Positions 15,801 through 22,825 of a stretch of 45,414 nt of DNA are shown in pieces; the first letter of the stretch is position 1, and each line of letters begins with the position of its first letter. The stretch is taken from contig JACDAR010000159.1 of NCBI GenBank assembly GCA_013695335.1, positions 1 through 45,414 of the forward strand, in the 5' to 3' direction. Under the pieces are notes generated by a model, which ran no database searches, had not been told where the DNA came from, and saw nothing but the letters and a program-made list of their open reading frames with translations. The DNA comes from Rubrobacter sp. GTDB lineage: Bacteria; Actinomycetota; Rubrobacteria; Rubrobacterales; Rubrobacteraceae. The position numbers and the translations under genes are program-made.

Positions 15801-18617
15801 TCAGCCGGTATTCAGCATCCCGGATGAGATGCCTGAGATGGTGAGGAGCAGGGTGTTGAGCACGCGGTCTCGTTCGGGGGAGTCCTCCGGGGTTTCCCTG
15901 AGGCGGCGCAGCAAGTTAACCTGAACGTAGGAGAGCGGGTCCACGTATGGGTTGCGCAGGCGGACGGATCTCTGCAAAACCGGGCTGTCGTCGAGAAGGT
16001 TACGATGGCCCGTGATGCGCAGCACGGCGTCCACGCAGGATGCGTGTTCCTCGGAGATGCGGGCCCATAGGCGCTCCCGAGCTTCCTCGTCCGCCAGCAG
16101 CGCTGTGTACGTGTGCGCGATCCGCATGTCGCTTTTGGCTAGGGTCATCTGCATGAAGTTGACCAGCGTCCTGAACGCTGGCCATCCACGATACATCTCG
16201 CGCAGCGTTGCCAGCCGTTCCGGATCTCGCGCATAGCTGGAGAGTGCAGTTCCCGCACCGTACCAGGATGGAAGCAGGAGACGATTCTGGGTCCAGGCGA
16301 AGACCCAGGGGATGGCACGGAGGCTCTCGACGTCCGTGGTCTGTGTCCTGCGGGCGGGCCGACTGCCCATGTTCAGCAGCGAGAGTTCGCGTATCGGCGT
16401 GACCTCGGAGAAGAAATCGAGGAAATCCTGGTCTTCGTAGACCAGGCTACGGTACGAATCCTGCGCCGTCACGGAAAGCTCGTCCATTGCCTCGATCCAA
16501 CGCGGTTCCGGCTCCTGGGGTTCCTCTTCCACGCTGGCTTCCAGAATCGCGGCCAGCACGGTATCCAGGTTGCGGCGGGCGAGGCCGTGCATGCTGTACT
16601 TGAACGAGATGACTTCGCCCTGCTCCGTGATGCGGATGCTCCCGTTCAGCGTGCCTGGGGGCTGAGCCATGATCGCCTCGTAGCTCGGGCCGCCGCCACG
16701 TCCCGCAGTTCCGCCCCGCCCATGGAACAGCCGTATCTCGACCCCATGCTCGCGGGCCACCGCAGCCAACGAACCCTGTGCCCGGTACAAGGCCCAGTTG
16801 CTCGTCACGTATCCGGCGTCCTTCCCCGAGTCGCTGTAGCCGAGCATAATCTCCTGCAGGTTGCCGTTCCTCTCTAGTGAAGATCGGTAGAACGGATCAT
16901 CAAGTAGACCGCGCAGTATCCCGGGCGCCCGGTCGAGGTCGGCGATGGTCTCGAAGAGCGGTGACACACGCAGTCGGTTGGTAGTGCATCGGCCCTCGCC
17001 GTCCACTTCTAGCAAACCCGCATGACGCGCCAGCAACTGCACAGAGAGAACATCGCTGGCGTTGTGGGCCATGCTCAATACGAAGTTCTCGATGGGCGGC
17101 TCCGAAAACTCCTCCGCCGCCTGCCTGATGCGCTCGAAGGTCGCGAGAACCTGCAGCGTCTCGTCCGTCAGGTTGTTCGAGGGGGTGAGATCCAGGTTCG
17201 GGTCGGCGAGCAAATCGCGCAACAGTTCCGCGCGTTCAGCCTCGTCGATCGAGAGGAGATCGTCCCCGCCGGATTCCCTGATAAGTTCGGCCACGGCCCC
17301 GAAGACGCGGGAACTTTCCTGTCGCACGTCCAGCTTCGCCAGATGGAACCCGAATACCTCCACCTGCCTGATGCAATCCCGCAACGTGCCGTCGGCGATC
17401 CTGCGCCCCCCGTAACGGACGAGGCTCCGGTGCAGCAAGAGCAGATCCTCCTCGAACTCCGAAGCTCCGCCATAAGCCGCGCGCGACTCCGGTTCCTTGA
17501 TCGTGCAACGCAACCGTTCCGCCATCAGCAAGAGTTTGCGTCGGTAAACCTCGTTCCGCAGTACCTCTTCGTAGCGGCCCGCGATCTCGGACAGGAGCTT
17601 CTCGTCCTTCGCCACAGAGCTATGGAGTTCTTCCGAGGCTGGCACCAGTTTGGTGGACTGGCTCATGCGCTCGGTCAGGGCGAGCATAGAATCCAGATGC
17701 CGCTGCAAGATCAACTCGCGGTGTAGCTCCAGCGCGGCGCCCATCGTCTCCGGCTTCACGAATGGATTGCCGTCCTGGTCGCCGCCAACCCAGGAACCGA
17801 ATTCCAGCACCCGTCCCAGACGCGGTGGGTCATCCGGAAAGTTTCGGGCCAGCTCCTCTTCGAACTCTCTATATACGTCCAGGGTTGCCGAGATCAACGG
17901 GTTCTCGAAGAACAGAAGGGTCCGCCGGATCTCCTCTTCGACCTCGGGGCGGCGGACGCGAAGCTCGTCGGTCTGCCAGAGAAGCGTGATCTCCTCGTAC
18001 AGCCGCTCCTCCAGCCGCCGTCTCTCCCGCCACGAAAGCGCCCGCGAATCCAGCGACTCCAGTATCTCTGCGACCTCGACGTGCTTCTGCCGGACGCTGC
18101 GCCTCATGGCTTCCGTCGGGTGCGCGGTGAGCACGAGGCTCAGGTTCATGCGCCCAAGCGCCCGCCGCATCGCGTCCTCGGAGCCTTCTTCCTTCAGCCG
18201 ACGTAGCGCGCTCCCCAGCGAGGCCCGCTGCGGGGGATTGTCCAGGGATGATTCATACTGCCGCCGCCGGCGAACGCGATGGTAGCGCTCCGCGATGTTC
18301 ACGAGCTGGAAGTACACCGAGAACGCCCGCACGATGTCGGAGATCTCCGACACGTCCATGCACTCGATCTTCTGCCTCAGCCGCTGGTCGAGTTCCTCAT
18401 CGTATTCGAAGCGCAGCCGCTTGCAGAGTAGCCGCACATCCTCCTCTGCATCGAAGAAGCTCTCGCCCTCCTGCTCTATAAGGATCTGGCCGAGCACGCG
18501 GCCGAGGAGGTTGATGTCCCTGCGCAGGGGTTCGTCCTTGGGCTCGAAATCCACCCCTGGGGGTAGGTCCGCGTAGCCTGTTCCCGGCGCGCGCGTTTTT
18601 TGGTCAGCGTTTCCCAT
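15801..18617 (-). CDS. ppc: Phosphoenolpyruvate carboxylase
   Basis: 938 aa when started at ATG 18617. The track's 1054-aa start at 18965 would run into the divergent dnaG gene and adds unrelated residues. PEPC carboxylates PEP to oxaloacetate and replenishes the TCA cycle. Catalytic motifs are intact: LVLTAHPTEAMRRS (active-site His), GGDQDGNPFV, GYSDSGKDAGYVTSNW (catalytic Lys), FHGRGGTAGRGGGP (second His), and a C-terminus GISSGMLNTG close to the family's xNTG end. The only minus-strand gene in the left 41 kb, with its promoter in the 84-bp gap shared with dnaG. Confidence 0.97.
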   Translation of the reverse strand: MGNADQKTRAPGTGYADLPPGVDFEPKDEPLRRDINLLGRVLGQILIEQEGESFFDAEEDVRLLCKRLRFEYDEELDQRLRQKIECMDVSEISDIVRAFSVYFQLVNIAERYHRVRRRRQYESSLDNPPQRASLGSALRRLKEEGSEDAMRRALGRMNLSLVLTAHPTEAMRRSVRQKHVEVAEILESLDSRALSWRERRRLEERLYEEITLLWQTDELRVRRPEVEEEIRRTLLFFENPLISATLDVYREFEEELARNFPDDPPRLGRVLEFGSWVGGDQDGNPFVKPETMGAALELHRELILQRHLDSMLALTERMSQSTKLVPASEELHSSVAKDEKLLSEIAGRYEEVLRNEVYRRKLLLMAERLRCTIKEPESRAAYGGASEFEEDLLLLHRSLVRYGGRRIADGTLRDCIRQVEVFGFHLAKLDVRQESSRVFGAVAELIRESGGDDLLSIDEAERAELLRDLLADPNLDLTPSNNLTDETLQVLATFERIRQAAEEFSEPPIENFVLSMAHNASDVLSVQLLARHAGLLEVDGEGRCTTNRLRVSPLFETIADLDRAPGILRGLLDDPFYRSSLERNGNLQEIMLGYSDSGKDAGYVTSNWALYRAQGSLAAVAREHGVEIRLFHGRGGTAGRGGGPSYEAIMAQPPGTLNGSIRITEQGEVISFKYSMHGLARRNLDTVLAAILEASVEEEPQEPEPRWIEAMDELSVTAQDSYRSLVYEDQDFLDFFSEVTPIRELSLLNMGSRPARRTQTTDVESLRAIPWVFAWTQNRLLLPSWYGAGTALSSYARDPERLATLREMYRGWPAFRTLVNFMQMTLAKSDMRIAHTYTALLADEEARERLWARISEEHASCVDAVLRITGHRNLLDDSPVLQRSVRLRNPYVDPLSYVQVNLLRRLRETPEDSPERDRVLNTLLLTISGISSGMLNTG

Positions 18618-18701
18618 CCCGCCTAGAGTAACATTAGCCCAGGGACATCTACGGTAGTCTGAAAAATCTTTGTACAGATGTCGAGAAGGAGCCTGTAGCG
18701 C
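18618..18701. promoter_or_regulatory. Divergent ppc/dnaG intergenic region
   Basis: 84 bp between two divergent start codons must hold both promoters. An inverted repeat GACATCT (18644-18650) / AGATGTC (18676-18682) brackets 25 nt and could be a shared operator. AAGGAG lies 10 nt before the dnaG ATG. No consensus -35/-10 pair is convincing on either strand. Confidence 0.4.
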
Positions 18702-20462
18702 ATGAGGATCTCTCAGCGAAGCATCGACGAGGTAAGGAACACGGCGAACATAGTCGAGGCCGCCTCGGAGTTCACGGCGCTCCGGCGTCAGGGCGCAAGG
18801 TTCTCGGGGCTGTGCCCATACCCTGACCACTCCGAGAAGACCCCTTCCTTCAGCGTGGACGCAGAAAAGAATCTCTACCACTGTTTCGGATGTAAGAAAG
18901 GCGGCGACGCCATAAAGCTCGTCATGGACCTCAAATCCTTTTCTTTCTCTGAGGCGATCTCCCACCTCGCGGAACGCTCAGGCGTGGAACTCGAATTCGA
19001 AGGCTCACCGGAAGACGCCAGGGCTGCCAGGGAACACAACCAGCGCCGACGCCAGATCCACAAAGCCCTCGCAGCCGCCACCGTCTACTACCACAAATAC
19101 CTTCTGAGATCAGACTCCACAGAAGCTAGCCAGGCCCGCGATTACCTGAAAAACCGGGGATTAGAGAAATCTACTATAGAAGAATTCCGCATTGGCTACG
19201 CTCCGCCGCGCGGAAATTCGGGGTTTGCTGGGGCTGCGCGGAGGTTGGATCTCAACCGCCGATCCCTCGAAGGGGCGGGGTTGCTTTCGGCCAGAGGAGG
19301 TGAACGGTTCGCCGGGAGGATCACCTTCCCCATCTCCGACAGGCGCGGCAGGATCGTGGGTTTCGGCGCCCGCGCGATGGGCGACGATCATCCCAAGTAC
19401 CTCAACTCTCCAGAGACAGAAATCTTCGCGAAGCGGGATCTCCTATATGGCTTTCCGCAGGTGACTGAGGCCATCCGTAAGCAGAGATCCGCGCTCGTGG
19501 TCGAGGGATACACGGACGTGTTAATGCTCTATCAATCTGGAATAAAGAATGCGGTTGCCACCCTCGGAACGGCGACCACGCCAGCCCACTTGAAGACCCT
19601 GAGCGGATACGCGGACAGGATATTCGTACTTTTCGACCCGGATGCAGCAGGGGAGAAAGCCATCGAACGAGCCGCTGCGGCGGCCACGGAATTGAAGCTG
19701 GACTTGCGTGTGCTGCGTTTGCCGCAGGACCCCGCTGACTGGCTCCTGGAACACTCCTCTGACGAGTTTGGAGGACTGCTTTCGGATGCTGTAGCGGCAT
19801 TCGAGTACGTTTTCCGCCGCAAAACCAGGCGCGCCCGCGGCGCGGATGCCGCAGAGCGAGCCAGGATCGTGTCGGAGATTCGAGACCTTATCAGTGAGAT
19901 CGAAGACCCGGTTTTCTATAGGGACGCCGTCCGGCTGGCGAGCGAAGCCCTCGGCGTGAACCCGGAGACGCTGCAGGTACGCAGGTCTTTCAACGCACCG
20001 AGATCAGCGCGCAATTCGACACCTGTAGAGCCCCTCCAGCAAGCGGGCCGCGACTTGCTGGCGCTGATACTAACCCGACCAGACCTCGCCGAAGAGCTTC
20101 TGAAATCTGGGCTAGAGACACATTCGCTGCCCGAGCCCCTCGTGTTGCGCGCTGAAAATTTTGCGGACGAGGAGCAGGGCCGGATCTTCTCCCTATTAAT
20201 AGAGCACGCTGGCACGGATCTCGACTCCCTGATCGCCGACGAGAGAACCCGCCCTTTGATGGACCAGATCGGCGCCCTGTCATCCATGGGGGAGAAGCTC
20301 TATCCTTCTGATACCGCCATCAGGGAAACCTGGATCAGGGTCGGCATACTCAGCCGCGAGCGCGACAAGCGGCAAGCCCCTGACTACGACGAGAAGGATC
20401 GCATCCAGTCCCAGATGTCACTACTCAAAGACGCACTGCGCGCCGTTGTCGCCGAATCTTGA
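18702..20462 (+). CDS. dnaG: DNA primase DnaG
   Basis: 586 aa; makes RNA primers for replication. The N-terminal zinc-binding domain reads CPYPDHSEKTPSF...YHCFGCKKGGD (about 38-66). The first Cys-His spacing is C-x4-H where most primases have C-x2-H (CPFH). The RNA polymerase domain contains the basic YLxxRGLxxxTI-type motif (DYLKNRGLEKSTIEEFRIGYAP), and TOPRIM has VVEGYTDVLMLYQSG (about 265) and VLFDPDAAGEKA (about 311). The C-terminal DnaB-binding part is divergent, as usual. The -35 of the tRNA-Asn promoter overlaps its stop codon. Confidence 0.97.
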   Translation: MRISQRSIDEVRNTANIVEAASEFTALRRQGARFSGLCPYPDHSEKTPSFSVDAEKNLYHCFGCKKGGDAIKLVMDLKSFSFSEAISHLAERSGVELEFEGSPEDARAAREHNQRRRQIHKALAAATVYYHKYLLRSDSTEASQARDYLKNRGLEKSTIEEFRIGYAPPRGNSGFAGAARRLDLNRRSLEGAGLLSARGGERFAGRITFPISDRRGRIVGFGARAMGDDHPKYLNSPETEIFAKRDLLYGFPQVTEAIRKQRSALVVEGYTDVLMLYQSGIKNAVATLGTATTPAHLKTLSGYADRIFVLFDPDAAGEKAIERAAAAATELKLDLRVLRLPQDPADWLLEHSSDEFGGLLSDAVAAFEYVFRRKTRRARGADAAERARIVSEIRDLISEIEDPVFYRDAVRLASEALGVNPETLQVRRSFNAPRSARNSTPVEPLQQAGRDLLALILTRPDLAEELLKSGLETHSLPEPLVLRAENFADEEQGRIFSLLIEHAGTDLDSLIADERTRPLMDQIGALSSMGEKLYPSDTAIRETWIRVGILSRERDKRQAPDYDEKDRIQSQMSLLKDALRAVVAES

Positions 20463-20487
20463 AGCCAGCCCGCATCGAACGTATAAT
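20459..20487 (+). promoter_or_regulatory. Promoter of the tRNA-Asn/tRNA(CAU) unit
   Basis: TTGAAG (20459-20464), an exact 17-bp spacer and a perfect TATAAT (20482-20487). Transcription would start near 20494, a few bases before the mature tRNA-Asn 5' end at 20501. The -35 overlaps the dnaG stop codon. It is the best promoter in the window. Confidence 0.8.
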
Positions 20488-20500
20488 CCATTAGAAGCTT

Positions 20501-20573
20501 TCCCCTGTAGCTCAATTGGCAGAGCATCTGACTGTTAATCAGAGGGTTGCTGGTTCGAGTCCAGCCGGGGGAG
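20501..20573 (+). tRNA. tRNA-Asn (GTT anticodon)
   Basis: A 73-nt cloverleaf. The acceptor TCCCCTG pairs with CGGGGGA (one T-G pair), the D arm is AGCTCAATTGGCAGAGC, and the anticodon stem-loop TCTGA-CTGTTAA-TCAGA gives anticodon GTT at 20534-20536. The T arm CTGG-TTCGAGT-CCAG is standard. Discriminator is G73. No CCA is encoded. Confidence 0.97.
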
Positions 20574-20605
20574 CTGGCCCGGTGCGAAGCGCGATCCGGC
20601 GCCCA

Positions 20606-20679
20606 GGGCCCATAGCTCAGTTGGTTAGAGCATCCGACTCATAATCGGACGGTCCCAGGTTCGAGTCCTGGTGGGCCCA
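20606..20679 (+). tRNA. tRNA with CAT anticodon: tRNA-Ile2 (lysidine type) or elongator tRNA-Met
   Basis: A 74-nt cloverleaf with a perfect acceptor GGGCCCA/TGGGCCC, discriminator A, anticodon stem-loop TCCGA-CTCATAA-TCGGA (CAT at 20640-20642) and T arm CCAGG-TTCGAGT-CCTGG. It is not the initiator: position 1-72 is paired and the anticodon stem lacks three G-C pairs. C4-G69 and C5-G68 agree with the known TilS recognition pattern for tRNA-Ile2, so I favour Ile(CAU), but elongator Met cannot be excluded by eye. Probably co-transcribed with tRNA-Asn, 32 nt upstream. Confidence 0.93.
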
Positions 20680-20750
20680 CCCCCTCCCTGAACTTCTCAC
20701 TTTTGCCCCAAAGCAGATCCCCGCAATAGACCCACTACTCCTATTTCACG

Positions 20751-20772
20751 AACACCCAACATGTTGGGTGTT
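20751..20772. promoter_or_regulatory. Perfect 22-bp palindrome (half-site AACACCCAACA)
   Basis: AACACCCAACA is followed directly by its exact reverse complement, with no central gap. A TTGACG resembling a -35 begins at 20771, overlapping the right arm, but its matching -10 is poor. No T-run follows, so it looks more like a binding site for a dimeric regulator than a terminator. Confidence 0.55.
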
Positions 20773-20869
20773 GACGCCCACCCCCGCCACATCTTCCGTG
20801 CCAGTCGCACTGCGCTTACCCAACCACGATTGTCCTTTTGCCCACCTCAGCCAAGACTCTGCAGGGTCC

Positions 20870-20894
20870 CTATACCCTGGGTAGTAGGGTATAG
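20870..20894. promoter_or_regulatory. Inverted repeat CTATACCCT/AGGGTATAG
   Basis: 9-bp perfect arms (20870-20878 and 20886-20894) around a 7-nt loop, lying midway between the palindrome at 20751 and mraZ. It could be an operator or a transcript hairpin. TATAGA within the right arm resembles a -10 but lacks a partner -35. Confidence 0.45.
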
Positions 20895-20946
20895 ATGGCG
20901 CAAAGAGGGCAATCGCGCCTGTTTGGTGCGTCAGGGAGCAGTCGAA

Positions 20947-20975
20947 TTGCGGATTTTCGCCATGTATGCAAGAAT
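20947..20975 (+). promoter_or_regulatory. Candidate promoter of the dcw cluster
   Basis: TTGCGG (20947-20952), a 17-bp spacer and AAGAAT (20970-20975). The predicted transcription start, about 20982, falls immediately ahead of the MraZ repeats, which would place a bound MraZ over the initial transcribed region. The -10 is only moderately good. Confidence 0.35.
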
Positions 20976-20986
20976 TTCTGCGGTCG

Positions 20987-21011
20987 TGGGTCAAAGTGGA
21001 ACGTAGTGGGA
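20987..21011. promoter_or_regulatory. MraZ operator: three TGGNN repeats at 10-bp spacing
   Basis: TGGGT (20987), TGGAA (20997) and TGGGA (21007) are direct repeats separated by exactly 5 nt each. Known MraZ binding sites are TGGGN repeats with 5-nt spacers upstream of mraZ. The middle unit is degenerate. The third unit merges with the GGGAGGAAG ribosome binding site of mraZ, so binding would sit at the very start of the gene. Confidence 0.75.
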
Positions 21012-21021
21012 GGAAGCGACC

Positions 21022-21462
21022 CTGGCTCTATTAGGCGAGTACGAGCACACCCTGGACGAGAAAGGGCGTCTGACTCTCCCCTCCCGTCTGAGGTCCTACT
21101 TTGAGGGTGGGATCGTGATCACGAAGGGCGTGGATCGGTGTCTATTTGCTTTTCCGCCGGATGAGTGGGCGGCTTTCAAAGCTAACGTCAAGGCGAACGC
21201 TGACCTCTCCGCCAAGGGGCGGCAACTCTCGCGGATGTTCTTCTCGATGGCTTTCGAGGCGACGCTCGACCGTCAGGGGCGGGTTTTGATCCCGACGAAG
21301 CTGGCGCGGTACGCGGGGCTTGGTAAGGAAGTGACCCTCGCGGGGGTCGATGACAGGCTGGAGATCTGGAGCACTGACGAGTGGGACCGTTACGTGGAAG
21401 GTGCGGACGAGATGTTCGCCGAGATAGTGGAAGAGTTTGCCGGCCGGGAGTTCGGCGGGTGA
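21022..21462 (+). CDS. mraZ: Transcriptional regulator MraZ; CTG start
   Basis: 146 aa. MraZ is an AbrB-fold ring-forming DNA-binding protein that autoregulates the dcw cluster. The conserved N-terminus LLGEYEHTLDEKGRLTLPSRLR lies upstream of the track's start (21115), but in that frame there is no ATG/GTG/TTG after the stop at 21004. CTG 21022 sits 8 nt behind GGGAGG, ideal spacing, and yields M-ALLGEYEHTLDEKGR, matching the family start (MFLGxYxHxLDxKGR). The second repeat is SMAFEATLDRQGRVLIPTKLARYAGL, the second DxxGR motif. The stop overlaps the start of rsmH. Confidence 0.95.
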   Translation: MALLGEYEHTLDEKGRLTLPSRLRSYFEGGIVITKGVDRCLFAFPPDEWAAFKANVKANADLSAKGRQLSRMFFSMAFEATLDRQGRVLIPTKLARYAGLGKEVTLAGVDDRLEIWSTDEWDRYVEGADEMFAEIVEEFAGREFGG

Positions 21463-22403
21463 TGACCGCCGCCCACCTGCCCGTGATGCTGAATGAGGCT
21501 GTGGCAGCCCTTGTCCCGGCCGAGGCGAACGTGATCGTGGACGCCACGTTCGGGGGTGGGGGACACACCCGGCGGATACTCGAAGAACTCGGACCCGAGG
21601 GAAAGCTCGTTGGCATCGACCGTGACCCAGACGCCGCCAGGCGTGCGGCTGACATTCAGGACCAGCGATTTGCCTTCAGGCCAGGCGCATATGACGGGGT
21701 GCTTTGGGAGATGGTCGAGGACGGGGAGCGGGTGGATGCGATCCTCTTCGATCTTGGGCTTTCGAGTTATCAGGTGGATGAGACGGATCGCGGTTTCAGC
21801 TACGTCCGGGAAGGACCGCTGGACATGCGGATGGACCCTGGCTCCGGGATCTCCGCCGCCGACTATCTGAATACCGTGGATGAGGCTGAACTGGCGCGGG
21901 TGCTCTCCGGGTATGGGGACGTATCCCGTGGCGAGGCCCGCAGGGTGGCGCGTGAGATCTCACGCCGCCGTCCGCTCTCGACGACGCTGGATCTCACGGA
22001 CGCCGTGAGGGCGGCGCTTGGCTGGGTGGAACGGGGCGGCAACCCGGCAAAGCGCGTGTTCCAGGCCGTGCGCGTCCACGTCAACGACGAGGTGGGTAGC
22101 CTCAGGCGGGCGCTTGAGGCGGCGGAGAGGCTCCTCGCGCCTGGCGGGAGGCTTGTTGCGATCACGTTCCACTCAGGTGAGGATCGCGCGGTGAAGCGCT
22201 TTATCTCGGATCGAGAAGGACGTTGCGTCTGCCCGCCCGAGTTGCCTGTGTGCGTGTGCGGCGCGCGGCCCGTTTTTCGCCGGGGCTCGGTTATGCGCCC
22301 CTCTGAAAGGGAGATGGGGGAGAACCCAAGGAGCGCTTCGGCGCGGCTCAGGGTTGCAATTAGGACTTCCGAGCCAGCGGACGTTGGGCGGGATGAAGGC
22401 TGA
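21462..22403 (+). CDS. rsmH: 16S rRNA (cytosine1402-N4)-methyltransferase RsmH (MraW)
   Basis: 313 aa from ATG 21462 (the GTG 3 nt upstream is an alternative; both are coupled to the mraZ stop). It methylates C1402 in the ribosomal P site. SAM-binding and family motifs: HLPVMLNEAVAAL, VDATFGGGGHTRRIL, GIDRDPDA, ILFDLGLSSYQVDETDRGFSY, PLDMRMDP, KRVFQAVRVHVNDE and ITFHSGEDRAVKRFI. One unusual detail is SGED where most have SLED. The ftsL-like gene starts on its last base (TGATG). Confidence 0.97.
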   Translation: MTAAHLPVMLNEAVAALVPAEANVIVDATFGGGGHTRRILEELGPEGKLVGIDRDPDAARRAADIQDQRFAFRPGAYDGVLWEMVEDGERVDAILFDLGLSSYQVDETDRGFSYVREGPLDMRMDPGSGISAADYLNTVDEAELARVLSGYGDVSRGEARRVAREISRRRPLSTTLDLTDAVRAALGWVERGGNPAKRVFQAVRVHVNDEVGSLRRALEAAERLLAPGGRLVAITFHSGEDRAVKRFISDREGRCVCPPELPVCVCGARPVFRRGSVMRPSEREMGENPRSASARLRVAIRTSEPADVGRDEG

Positions 22404-22825
22404 TGGCCGAGCCGCAGCGAGAACACAGGGTCCGGTCTCCCGGTCCCGGCCCCTCCGCGCGGTCTTCGAGGCGCGCGGCGCCTCGAAAGTCGCCGCGGCG
22501 GCGGCGAAGCGAGCAGAGTGGGTTCGTGCTGCTCGTGGTGGTGCCTGTGCTTTTGATGTTGGGGAGCGTCTATCTGCACACGGTATCCGCCGGGCTCGGT
22601 GACAGGGTAGCGGAGCTCGAAGGGCTCAATTCCAACACCGCGGCCGAGAGCGACAGGCTCGAAATTCGGGTTGCTGAACTTTCCAGGCCGGGCAGAATCC
22701 GGCCTCTAGCTCGCGAGGAGTTGAAGATGAGGGACCCGGATGGTTCGGATCTAAAAGTCTACGGCAACAACAGGGAGGATGACAGGCAAAGTGGGGGAGA
22801 GAAGAAAAGGGAGAACCCCCAATAG
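22403..22825 (+). CDS. ftsL: FtsL-like septum formation protein
   Basis: 140 aa, single-pass type II membrane protein. A long, basic Pro/Arg/Ser-rich cytoplasmic tail (about 1-38) precedes one hydrophobic helix (GFVLLVVVPVLLMLGSVYLHTV), followed by a coiled-coil segment (DRVAELEGLNSNTAAESDRLEIRVAELSRPGRI) and a short LAREELKM box like FtsL/DivIC proteins. FtsL-type proteins are poorly conserved; the assignment rests on topology and position between rsmH and ftsI. It would join the FtsQLB complex that activates FtsWI. It overlaps ftsI by 47 nt. Confidence 0.8.
   Translation: MAEPQREHRVRSPGPGPSARSSRRAAPRKSPRRRRSEQSGFVLLVVVPVLLMLGSVYLHTVSAGLGDRVAELEGLNSNTAAESDRLEIRVAELSRPGRIRPLAREELKMRDPDGSDLKVYGNNREDDRQSGGEKKRENPQ

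Larger units (their letters stand above)
20680..21021. other. 342-bp regulatory gap between the tRNAs and mraZ
   Basis: No supportable gene. The short ORFs of the track in this span have no ribosome binding site and no recognisable residues. It holds a 22-bp perfect palindrome, a second inverted repeat, a candidate promoter and the MraZ operator, each listed separately. It is more AT-rich than its surroundings. Confidence 0.8.

Noticed and set aside
18618-18965. N-terminal 116 residues of the track's 1054-aa ppc ORF
   Set aside because: They are the antisense of dnaG and do not resemble PEPC; ATG 18617 gives a normal-length enzyme.
20761-21104. 81-aa and 69-aa ORFs before mraZ
   Set aside because: No ribosome binding site and no protein-like composition; they cross the palindrome and operator region and the mraZ start.
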